In this document: piece after piece, positions 13,496 through 20,704 of the stretch
Position numbering within the stretch: position 1 is the stretch's first letter
Layout: each line of letters opens with the position of its first letter
NCBI GenBank assembly: GCA_964621755.1
Contig: CAZUPI010000043.1
Location: 1 to 21,292 of the forward strand
Direction of reading: 5' to 3'
DNA: 21,292 nt
From: UMGS1696 sp964621755
Lineage (GTDB): Bacteria > Bacillota > Clostridia > Oscillospirales > CAG-272
The notes under the pieces: model-generated
Told to the model about the DNA's origin: nothing
The model's input: the letters and a program-made list of their open reading frames with translations, nothing else
The model's database searches: none
Position numbers and translations under genes: made by a program

Positions 13496-14830
13496 ATGAA
13501 AAAGTTTCTTTCCCTTGTGACTGCAGGCTGCATGCTGGTTTCTCTGGCAGTTGTTGCAAATGCAAACCCTGACAGTTCACACACCATCACCGCCGCTTAC
13601 GGCACTCCCGTTATCGACGGTCAGATGGACGATATCTGGAACGATACTGAAATGCAGGTTCAGGATTCCTTCCGTTCCGGCACCGAAACTGACGCGAAAG
13701 CGCAGATTCGCTGCATGTACGACGACACGTACTTCTATGTTCTGGAGTACGTTCCGGACAACACCCTTTGGACAAGCGACCTCACCCTGGCAAATTACCA
13801 GTATGACACCACTGAGGTGTGCATCTCCATGTCCAACACAACCGCTACCTCCTACTCTTTAGTAGACGACTGGTGGATTGGCATTACACCTTATGGCGTC
13901 CGCAACACAGACTCGAAAGCAACTGTTCTTATAGGCAGCGGCACTGACGTCAGCGATGCGGAATATGTAACGGTTCACACAAGCCTTGAAAACGATCCGG
14001 ATAATGATTCCGCAGATGGTTACTGGGTAGAATGGGCGTTCAACTTCAAGGCCATCGACCCTGATTTTGTAATGGCTGAAGGCACAACAATCGGTATGGA
14101 AATTTCCGTAAACGACAACGCAGAATACAACAGCAGAACCATGTGCATGGGTTGGGCTGACACAACAGACGCCGCCTCCAGTAATCCTTCTGTTTTTGGT
14201 AACGTTGTATTCGGTGCAAGCGGCACAGCAGAAGAACCGGTAACTTACACCTATCCGGCATCCGGTACAGACGGCAACCTCATCACCGGCGAAATTATCG
14301 GTAACGAAACTGGCTGGGGCGACAATGCAGCGGCAGGTGCGGCAGCAGCATTCGATGGAAATCCCGCAACCTTCTTTGACCCGCTCGGAGTAGGGGACGG
14401 TTACTGCGGCATCAAGGCAGCAGAAGCGTACACACTCGACAAAGTTGCAATTCTCTCCCGTGACTCATATGGTGACAGGTTCCTCGGCGCGATGATTCAG
14501 GGTTCCAATGACGGTGAAAACTGGACTACACTCTGGACCTCCGACGCAGCAGCAGCTTCCACCACAGAATACACCATCGTAACCGATTTTGAAAACAACA
14601 CCGGCTACTCCATGTATCGTTACTACAACGAAACCTCTCACGGTGACGTTGCAGAAGTAGAATTCTATGGTACAATTGCAGCAGCAGCTACTCCGGCTGA
14701 AGAAGAAACCGTAACAGTAGAAACAGAAGCTCCTGTTACAGAAGCAGCTCAGACTTTCGACTTTGGCGTAATCGCGGCAATCGCAGCGGTTGTTTCCCTC
14801 GCCGGCTATAGCGTAGCCAAGAAGAAGTAA
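13496..14830 (+). CDS. Secreted surface protein with CBM9-like and discoidin-like domains and C-terminal anchor
   Basis: This 444-residue protein has a signal peptide (MKKFLSLVTAGCMLVSLAVV, cleavage likely after ANA near residue 23). A CBM9/DOMON-like domain follows (about 30-245), opening with the family's IDG-x-x-D-x-x-W motif as VIDGQMDDIWND. A discoidin or F5/8-type-C-like domain spans about 258-392 (GDRFLGAMIQGSNDGENWTT is the typical 'sequence-of-strand' motif). After an acidic Thr/Glu linker it ends in AAQTFDFG, a hydrophobic helix and SVAKKK. It therefore should be displayed on the cell surface and bind glycans, but there is no catalytic domain. There is no LPXTG; the end resembles a sorting signal with a different motif. 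It has its own promoter and terminator. Confidence 0.87.
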   Translation: MKKFLSLVTAGCMLVSLAVVANANPDSSHTITAAYGTPVIDGQMDDIWNDTEMQVQDSFRSGTETDAKAQIRCMYDDTYFYVLEYVPDNTLWTSDLTLANYQYDTTEVCISMSNTTATSYSLVDDWWIGITPYGVRNTDSKATVLIGSGTDVSDAEYVTVHTSLENDPDNDSADGYWVEWAFNFKAIDPDFVMAEGTTIGMEISVNDNAEYNSRTMCMGWADTTDAASSNPSVFGNVVFGASGTAEEPVTYTYPASGTDGNLITGEIIGNETGWGDNAAAGAAAAFDGNPATFFDPLGVGDGYCGIKAAEAYTLDKVAILSRDSYGDRFLGAMIQGSNDGENWTTLWTSDAAAASTTEYTIVTDFENNTGYSMYRYYNETSHGDVAEVEFYGTIAAAATPAEEETVTVETEAPVTEAAQTFDFGVIAAIAAVVSLAGYSVAKKK

Positions 14831-14840
14831 GTACTTATTA

Positions 14841-14879
14841 AAAAAAGAACGGTGATGTTCACCGTTTCTTTTTTTTTCT
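14841..14879 (+). terminator. Terminator after the surface-protein gene
   Basis: AACGGTGA (14848-14855) pairs with TCACCGTT (14859-14866) around TGT. The stem is flanked by an A-tract upstream and a T-rich tract TCTTTTTTTTTC downstream, so it may work in both directions. Confidence 0.88.
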
Positions 14880-14968
14880 TAAAATAAGCCGGTTCCTTGT
14901 AGTATGAATTGCACAAATATTTGCTAATATATTTGTCTAAAAAAATAATAGAAATTATTTGGAAAAAC

Positions 14969-14977
14969 TGTTATACT
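14969..14977 (+). promoter_or_regulatory. Extended -10 promoter of the solute-binding lipoprotein
   Basis: TGTTATACT is an extended -10 element (TG-N-TATACT, 14969-14977). No good -35 is found 17 bases upstream, which extended -10 promoters tolerate. It would give a leader of about 100 bases before ATG 15081. Confidence 0.55.
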
Positions 14978-15080
14978 GTCCGTAGTTCAATTCTTTTTAT
15001 ACGTTAGATACCGGAAACTTGTATAGAGGGGACTGGTAACTAAAGTATAACAAAAATTTCATGGAGTAAAGGAGTAAAAT

Positions 15081-16592
15081 ATGAACAAAAGAATACTTAC
15101 GCTTGTCCTTGCGCTTCTACTGCTATCGCAAGTTCTTCTGGCAGGATGCTCAGAAGGAACATCAAATGGCGAAACGCAAAATGCGTCGTCTTCCATTGCA
15201 AATGAAGTGAACACGGAAACGGCCGAGGAAACCGAAATAACTCGTGAAAACACACCTGACGACCTCCCTGACGACCTCGATTATGACGGTCAGAGCGTAT
15301 TGATCCTCGCACGCGATAAGGCATGGTTTACCGGAGAAATGTACGTGGAGGAGTTAACCGGTGAAGTTGTCAATGACGCCGTATACGATCGCGACATCAC
15401 AGTAGAGGAACGGCTGAACGTAATTATCGATTACTCGCTGCAATCCGACACCAACTCACTTGTCAACAAAAACGTAACCGCCGGCACAGACGAATTCTCC
15501 ATGCACGTGGGCAGCGCAGTGGATACGGTACAGTACGGTGTAAACGGAAACTACTACAATCTGCTCGGCGATTATCCGGAATACTTAAACCTCTCCCAGC
15601 CGTGGTGGAGTCAATACTACACTGCGCAGAGTGAAATTCTCGGGTGCTCGTTCTTCGCAACGGGCGATTTGTGCTTCTCCCTCATCAAACTGTCGTTTGT
15701 GACCTATGCAAACCTCCAGATGATTGACGACCATGGTCTGGAAAACCCGTACGACCTCGTTCGGAGCGGCGAATGGACATTTGACAAGGAAATGGAAATG
15801 GCGTCTGTCGCTTATCAAGACGTCAACGGAAACGGCGTAAAGGACGCGAAGGACTCTTTTGGCATGTCTATGGGGGGGGAAATCGGCCTGGACGTATACT
15901 GGAGCGCTTTCGACCTGACGATTTGCCAAAAGGACGAAAACGATACGCCTTCCTTTGCGGTTGACGAAGAAAAAATGTCCTCTGTTATTGAAAAACTGTA
16001 CAGCTACTATATAGACTGCGATTATGTATTCACCCCTACCAACAACGGCGACGCAGAGCAAGACGATATTGCACAAATGCTCGCGGATGACCGCATGCTG
16101 TTCTCTCCTCTACGCATCATGCACACTGAGCAGATTCGTGAAATGGAGAGTGACTACGCCCTGATTCCGCTCCCAAAGTGGGACGAAACGCAGCAGAATT
16201 ACTATACCTTCGTACATGACCAGTACTCCGTCGTTGGCATTCCGCTGTCGGTTCAGAACCCGTCGATGGTCAGCGCAGTCATGGAAGCCATGGCGGCGGA
16301 ATCCTACCGTTATGTAACCCCGGCATACTATGACCTTGTTTTAAACGGCAAATACATCCGCGACCCCGACTCAGCAGAAATGCTTGAAATTGCGATGGAT
16401 GGTATCAAAATAGACTTCGGCTGGATTCACACCTACAGTCTCGGCTCCTGCTCACAGGCCCTGCTGCGTGACATTCTCTACAGCAGCAAGAGCAGCAACT
16501 TCTCCTCCGCCTACGCAAAATACAATAAGGTCTATACAAAACTAATGGAAAAGCTCGTAGAAAAAATCGAAAAAATTAAAGATGACCATTAA
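15081..16592 (+). CDS. Extracellular solute-binding lipoprotein (orphan)
   Basis: This 503-residue lipoprotein has signal peptide MNKRILTLVLALLLLSQVLL and lipobox LAGC (Cys23). A Ser/Thr/Glu linker follows, then a large type II binding-protein body. Segments such as GEVVNDAVYDRDITVEERLN, the LSQPWWSQYY region and DVNGNGVKDAKDSFGMS (a calcium-loop-like D-x-N-x-N-x-x-x-D) are typical of clostridial extracellular solute-binding proteins of family 1 used for oligosaccharides. There is no permease or ATPase next to it, so it must work with a transporter elsewhere or act as a surface binder. ATG follows AAAGGAG. A hairpin lies just downstream. Confidence 0.82.
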   Translation: MNKRILTLVLALLLLSQVLLAGCSEGTSNGETQNASSSIANEVNTETAEETEITRENTPDDLPDDLDYDGQSVLILARDKAWFTGEMYVEELTGEVVNDAVYDRDITVEERLNVIIDYSLQSDTNSLVNKNVTAGTDEFSMHVGSAVDTVQYGVNGNYYNLLGDYPEYLNLSQPWWSQYYTAQSEILGCSFFATGDLCFSLIKLSFVTYANLQMIDDHGLENPYDLVRSGEWTFDKEMEMASVAYQDVNGNGVKDAKDSFGMSMGGEIGLDVYWSAFDLTICQKDENDTPSFAVDEEKMSSVIEKLYSYYIDCDYVFTPTNNGDAEQDDIAQMLADDRMLFSPLRIMHTEQIREMESDYALIPLPKWDETQQNYYTFVHDQYSVVGIPLSVQNPSMVSAVMEAMAAESYRYVTPAYYDLVLNGKYIRDPDSAEMLEIAMDGIKIDFGWIHTYSLGSCSQALLRDILYSSKSSNFSSAYAKYNKVYTKLMEKLVEKIEKIKDDH

Positions 16593-16606
16593 ATCATGGA
16601 AACCAG

Positions 16607-16636
16607 CGGAGGAGGCTTTTTCAAAAGTCTCCTCCG
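16607..16636 (+). terminator. Hairpin after the solute-binding lipoprotein gene
   Basis: CGGAGGAGGCTTTT (16607-16620) pairs with AAAAGTCTCCTCCG (16623-16636), one G-U. The T/A runs are inside the stem and no T-tract follows, so it is an atypical terminator or an RNA-stabilising hairpin. The remainder of 16637-16758 shows nothing I can identify. Confidence 0.6.
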
Positions 16637-16758
16637 GCTACGTTGTTATCGCAAACAGGGCTGTGCAAAGCAGTACAGCGATAAATCCATCCTCATCGAC
16701 AAGAATATCGAGTAGACGTCACTCTGTAACAAGAAGACTAAAAAACACAAACTCCATC

Positions 16759-16787
16759 TTGACAATTTTACTGCAAAATGCTATAAT
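16759..16787 (+). promoter_or_regulatory. Consensus promoter of tRNA-Leu
   Basis: TTGACA (16759-16764), a 17-base spacer and TATAAT (16782-16787) form a perfect sigma-A promoter. The tRNA begins 9 bases after the -10 box, so there is almost no leader. Confidence 0.92.
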
Positions 16788-16795
16788 ATTTTTAT

Positions 16796-16875
16796 GCGGG
16801 TATGGCGGAATTGGCAGACGCGTCGGATTTAGGATCCGATGGGCGACCGTGCAGGTTCAAGTCCTGTTACCCGCA
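16796..16875 (+). tRNA. tRNA-Leu (anticodon UAG)
   Basis: The acceptor stem GCGGGTA (16796-16802) pairs with TACCCGC (16868-16874), with discriminator A at 16875. The D stem is GCG/CGC. The anticodon stem TCGGA/TCCGA encloses loop TTTAGGA, giving anticodon TAG (16830-16832), which reads CUN leucine codons. The T arm is GCAGG-TTCAAGT-CCTGT. An 11-base variable arm fits a class II tRNA. CCA is not encoded, so it must be added after transcription. It is a single gene with its own promoter and terminator. Confidence 0.95.
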
Positions 16876-16934
16876 TCTTTTATTAATGAATGTTTCCTTA
16901 ATTCAGGACGACTAACCCGACTGTTTATTTATTT

Positions 16935-16959
16935 TGCCTTCTCAAGGCATTTCTTTTTT
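16935..16959 (+). terminator. Terminator after tRNA-Leu
   Basis: TGCCTT (16935-16940) pairs with AAGGCA (16944-16949) around CTC and is followed by TTTCTTTTTT. The stem is short, but the T-tract and position fit termination of the tRNA transcript. Confidence 0.7.
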
Positions 16960-16968
16960 CAGATAAAT

Positions 16969-17004
16969 ATGCTATAATAAATTTAAATGCTATAATAAAT
17001 TTAA
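16969..17004 (+). repeat. Tandem 18-bp duplication carrying two -10 boxes
   Basis: ATGCTATAATAAATTTAA is present twice in direct succession (16969-16986 and 16987-17004). Each copy contains TATAAT (16973-16978 and 16991-16996). It sits 32 bases before the hydrolase start codon and so probably duplicates the core promoter. No good -35 box is seen for either copy (TTTCTT at 16950-16955 for the first). Confidence 0.8.
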
Positions 17005-17035
17005 ATCTCAACATTCTGAAAGGGAAACTGTCAAA

Positions 17036-20000
17036 ATGGATATCACAAAAATTCACAGCAAGTTTGTTCGTCCTGGAGCGGAATACCGGGGCAAGCCCTT
17101 CTGGTCTTGGAATGGGGAGCTCAAAAAGGATGAGCTTATCCGGCAGGCGCATGTACTTGGAGAAATGGGCTTCGGAGGTCACTTCATGCACTCCCGCTGC
17201 GGTTTGATAACAGAATACCTCGGCGACGAATGGTTCGATCTCATCAACGCCGTAGCAGATGCCAGCGAAGCGGAGGGTCTGGAAGCATGGCTGTACGACG
17301 AGGACCGCTGGCCAAGCGGAAGTGCAGGTGGAAAGGTGACAGAGGACCCGCAGTACCGTATGAAATCACTCTACCTGTATGAAATGTCCCCTGAAGCGTT
17401 CTCGTGGGATGAGGAAATCGTCTGCGCCTTTGCTGCTGTGATTGGTGAGGACGGACTTTCCGTCAATGGCTACCATGCTCTGCCGCGTGAAGACGCATCA
17501 GAAGCGGCTTTTGCGGGGCTGAATGATGCGGAAGGTACGCGAAAAGTTCTCGCTTTCAAAATCGTACCCGATGCGCCGAACAACAATTACAACGGCAACA
17601 CATATATTGATACGATGAGCCGTGCGGCAGTGGATCGTTTCATTCAGCTGACCCACGAGGAGTATCGCAAACGATGCGGAGACCGAATCGGACGTTCCAT
17701 CAAAGGAATATTTACGGATGAGCCGCACCGTGGTCACGCAATGGACAACTTCAGCGAAAAGGATGGAATCCGCAGCTCCGCGATTTTCTACACAGATGAT
17801 ATTTTTGAAGAATTCCGCAGCCGTTACGGCTACGACGCTCTTCCCCTTCTGCCGGAGATTTTCTACCGTCTGCATGGAGAACCGGTCTCAAAGGTCCGCA
17901 TTGACTTTTTTGATTTAGGCTGCAACCTATTCAACGAACGCTTTACCATACCGATTAACGACTGGTGTGGAAAAAATGGCATTCTCTTGACCGGACACGT
18001 GCTTCACGAGGATTCCCTCACCAATCAGTCCGTACCAAACGGCTCCCTTATGCGGTTCTACCAGCACAGCGGCTATCCCGGTATTGACATCCTTGGAAAC
18101 GATAACACCTGCTACTGGGCAGCAAAACAGTGCTCTTCCGTATGCCGCCAGTTCGGCAAAAAGTGGATGTTGTCCGAGCTGTACGGCTGCTCCGGCTGGG
18201 AATTCACGCTGCGCTCCCACAAGATGATTGGCGACTGGCAGGCTTTATTCGGTGTAAACGTCCGCTGCCCACACCTGTCGTGGTACACTATGGAGGGTGA
18301 ATGCAAGCGTGACTATCCCGCAAGCATCTCCTATCAATCTCCATACTGGCAGGACTACGATTTTGTGGAATCCTATTTTGCACGGCTTGGTCTGATGCTG
18401 TCAGAGGGGAAACCGGTCTGTGATTTACTGGTACTGAGTCCGGTGGAAAGTGTCTGGGCGCTGGCAAATCTCGCGTGGGCAAGCTGGATTAATCCCACAC
18501 AGAGCGACGTTTACAAACTCGAGAGAATCTATGCCGAAACTTTCATGAAACTCGCCGGCGCGCGAATCGACTTCGACTATGGCGAGGAGCAAATTATGGC
18601 GCAGAATGGCCGGATTGAAAACGGAATTCTGCACATCGGTCAGGCGGAATACCGGACGGTTCTCGTCTCCGGCGCCCTTACCGTACGTGAATCCACCATT
18701 AAGTTGCTCCGCGAATTACTCGAAACAGGTGGAAAAGTCATCTTTACAGGCGAGCTGCCGAAGTATGTAGGCGGTGTGCCGTCAGACGCATGCAAGGCGC
18801 TTCTCGACACCTATAACAACGCGGTTTATGTAGAATTTGATTCCTTGCGTGAGGGGCTGCACGAGATAGACAGCTGTCCGATTCAAGCAAATGCCGGGAA
18901 AACGGTATTCAATCAGGTTCGGAGAAACGGTGACGACTACATCAGCGTATGGCTCAACACTGACCGTGTCAACGCGACGGGGGATTTTACCGTTATGACT
19001 TCCCTGCCTGCCGGCTATCGTCCCGAACTGTGGAATCCCGAAACCGGAGAACGTCAGCTTTATCCATATGAAAATAAGGACGGAACTCTCACGCTCACCT
19101 GCTCGCTTGAGGCTGCAGGAACGATGATTCTCGTATTCACGCCTTCTACAGATGAGATTGCAGCGTATGAAAAATCCGCACCGGTTGTCACTGGAACGTT
19201 GACAGATGGTGAATTTGACTATACTCTCGACGAGCCAAACGTTATGGTTCTCGACTACACGCGGTATCGTTTTGGAGATGACACGGATTTCAGCGAACTG
19301 GGAGAGGTATTAAAAATCGACCAGCAGTTGCGCGACCGTCTTCACATTGAGCGGCGCGGCGTAGAAATGCTTCAGCCGTGGTTTGCAAAACAAAAATATA
19401 CCGTACCGTACGGCAAGCTCACTCTTGAATATCCCTTCCGTGTTGAGGTAATGCCAGAGGGCAAGGTTTATCTTGCTGGCGAGCGTCCAGAAGCGCAGGA
19501 ATATTACTGCAACGGCGTCCGTTTGACCTATTCGGATTTGAACGACTGGTGGGTTGACAACGCGTTTGTGAAGATGGAGATTCCGGATGGTGTGCTGAAA
19601 TCCGGCAAAAACGTCATTACCGTAGTCACAGACTTTAAACGTACTACAAATATTGAAGCGGTTTATTTGGTCGGTTCGTTTGGGGTCAAAGCCTGCGCAG
19701 GTGCCTCGGAGGTCATCTCTCTTCCCAAGACGCTCGGTCTTGACGACATGGCAAAGCGGAACCTTCCCTTCTACAGCGGAAGAGTTACCCTCACAATTCC
19801 CGCAGAAAAGTATGCGCCGCTCACGGATTCTACGGCAGAACACATAAAAATACAGGTTCCAGCATACTCTGGTGCGCTGGTCACCGTGGAAGCCGGAAAT
19901 GAAAAAATCCCGCTTGCATGGGAGCCATATACTGCTGACATTACACAGGCGGTAAAGGAAAAACTGCCTATCGAGATCACGCTGGTCAATACCCGTCGCA

Positions 20001-20140
20001 ACTCCTTCGGTCCTCTCCACATTGTTCCGACAATTCATGGCGCATATGGTCCAGGACATTTTCTCACAAGTGGCTCAAGCTGGCATGACGCATATTCCTT
20101 AATCGAAGCAAAAATCGGAGCAATTAAATTTTTGAAATAA
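17036..20140 (+). CDS. Large glycoside-hydrolase-like protein (possibly alpha-L-rhamnosidase GH106-like)
   Basis: This 1034-residue protein without a signal peptide is probably cytoplasmic. The N-terminal half reads as a TIM-barrel hydrolase: PFWSWNGELKKDELIRQ (21-37), MGFGGHFMHSR (44-54), WLYDEDRWPSGSAGG (85-99), GIFTDEPHRG (224-233), LTGHVLHED (318-326) and MLSELYGCSGWEF (378-390). Glu229 and Glu381 are good candidates for the catalytic acids. The C-terminal half (about 570-1034) is rich in beta strands, including a galactose-binding-like part (YCNGVRLTYSDLNDWWVDNA near 823-842). The barrel and domain order recall rhamnosidase-type families such as GH106, but I cannot assign a family. Ribosome binding site AAAGGGA (17019-17025). 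Its last 17 bases overlap the convergent ATPase remnant. Confidence 0.75.
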   Translation: MDITKIHSKFVRPGAEYRGKPFWSWNGELKKDELIRQAHVLGEMGFGGHFMHSRCGLITEYLGDEWFDLINAVADASEAEGLEAWLYDEDRWPSGSAGGKVTEDPQYRMKSLYLYEMSPEAFSWDEEIVCAFAAVIGEDGLSVNGYHALPREDASEAAFAGLNDAEGTRKVLAFKIVPDAPNNNYNGNTYIDTMSRAAVDRFIQLTHEEYRKRCGDRIGRSIKGIFTDEPHRGHAMDNFSEKDGIRSSAIFYTDDIFEEFRSRYGYDALPLLPEIFYRLHGEPVSKVRIDFFDLGCNLFNERFTIPINDWCGKNGILLTGHVLHEDSLTNQSVPNGSLMRFYQHSGYPGIDILGNDNTCYWAAKQCSSVCRQFGKKWMLSELYGCSGWEFTLRSHKMIGDWQALFGVNVRCPHLSWYTMEGECKRDYPASISYQSPYWQDYDFVESYFARLGLMLSEGKPVCDLLVLSPVESVWALANLAWASWINPTQSDVYKLERIYAETFMKLAGARIDFDYGEEQIMAQNGRIENGILHIGQAEYRTVLVSGALTVRESTIKLLRELLETGGKVIFTGELPKYVGGVPSDACKALLDTYNNAVYVEFDSLREGLHEIDSCPIQANAGKTVFNQVRRNGDDYISVWLNTDRVNATGDFTVMTSLPAGYRPELWNPETGERQLYPYENKDGTLTLTCSLEAAGTMILVFTPSTDEIAAYEKSAPVVTGTLTDGEFDYTLDEPNVMVLDYTRYRFGDDTDFSELGEVLKIDQQLRDRLHIERRGVEMLQPWFAKQKYTVPYGKLTLEYPFRVEVMPEGKVYLAGERPEAQEYYCNGVRLTYSDLNDWWVDNAFVKMEIPDGVLKSGKNVITVVTDFKRTTNIEAVYLVGSFGVKACAGASEVISLPKTLGLDDMAKRNLPFYSGRVTLTIPAEKYAPLTDSTAEHIKIQVPAYSGALVTVEAGNEKIPLAWEPYTADITQAVKEKLPIEITLVNTRRNSFGPLHIVPTIHGAYGPGHFLTSGSSWHDAYSLIEAKIGAIKFLK

Positions 20141-20702
20141 CGAAGTTTTTTTTGAAATCAATTATCTCATTCGCAGTATTACTGTCAAGATTTCCAGTAG
20201 GTTCATCAGCAAACAGGATTTTCGGATGATTAATCAATGCTCGTGCAATTGCTGTCCGTTGAATCTGACCACCCGATAATTCATTTGGAAAATGATTTAA
20301 TCGCTCGGACAATCCAAGTGTCTCAATCAAATCATCAAAATGATGTTTATCGGGAAGACGTTTTGACAAGATGGAAGGCAGCATGATATTTTCACGGACA
20401 GTCATAATGGGAAGCAAATCGAAATTCTGAAAAATCATTCCTGTCTGTTCCCGATGATATTTAGCTAATCGGTCATATCCCCATGAAGTAATGTTCTCAT
20501 TGTCAAAATATATACTGCCGCTGGTTGGCTTTAACATTCCGGCACATAGATTTAATAATGTACTTTTTCCGGAACCGGATTTTCCGGTTATAATAGTAAA
20601 ATCGCCCGCTTTAACAACCATATTGATATTGTTTGCTGCATATATAGATGTCTCCCCTTGCAGATAGATTTTGGTCAACTGCTCACATTTTAATAATGTC
20701 AT
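20124..20702 (-). CDS. MacB/LolD-type ABC ATPase, 3'-truncated
   Basis: The 192 residues start at ATG 20702, which follows GGAGG with a 7-base spacer; the TTG at 20708 overlaps the upstream stop and is less likely. Walker A GKSGSGKST (40-48), Q-loop FQNFDLLP (91-98), signature LSGGQIQ (142-148), Walker B ILFADEPTGNLD (162-173) are intact. Homology ends at ANEIID (about residue 182), and the protein finishes KKNFVISKI in sequence antisense to the hydrolase end. The usual 30-40 C-terminal residues with the switch histidine are missing, so ATP hydrolysis should be crippled: probably a pseudogene created by a rearrangement near 20140-20160. The gene is A/T-richer than the + strand genes beside it. 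Confidence 0.82.
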   Translation of the reverse strand: MTLLKCEQLTKIYLQGETSIYAANNINMVVKAGDFTIITGKSGSGKSTLLNLCAGMLKPTSGSIYFDNENITSWGYDRLAKYHREQTGMIFQNFDLLPIMTVRENIMLPSILSKRLPDKHHFDDLIETLGLSERLNHFPNELSGGQIQRTAIARALINHPKILFADEPTGNLDSNTANEIIDFKKNFVISKI

Positions 20703-20704
20703 CT

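Noticed and set aside
13485..13499. Four-residue leader peptide (ATGACAAAGCAATGA) overlapping the surface-protein start
   Set aside because: The AGGAG is only one base from this ATG, too close to initiate; it is properly placed for ATG 13496.
16637..16758. Minus-strand hydrophobic frame (LDILVDEDGFIAVLLCTALF...)
   Set aside because: Only about 25 codons between stops with no start or ribosome binding site; possibly a remnant but too short to call.
16582..16977. 131-codon open frame on the + strand
   Set aside because: It runs through the hairpin, the promoter, the tRNA and its terminator, so it cannot be a gene.
19310..20059. 249-codon antisense frame inside the hydrolase
   Set aside because: Its composition is that of a shadow frame (many Cys, Arg and His) and the sense frame is clearly the real gene.
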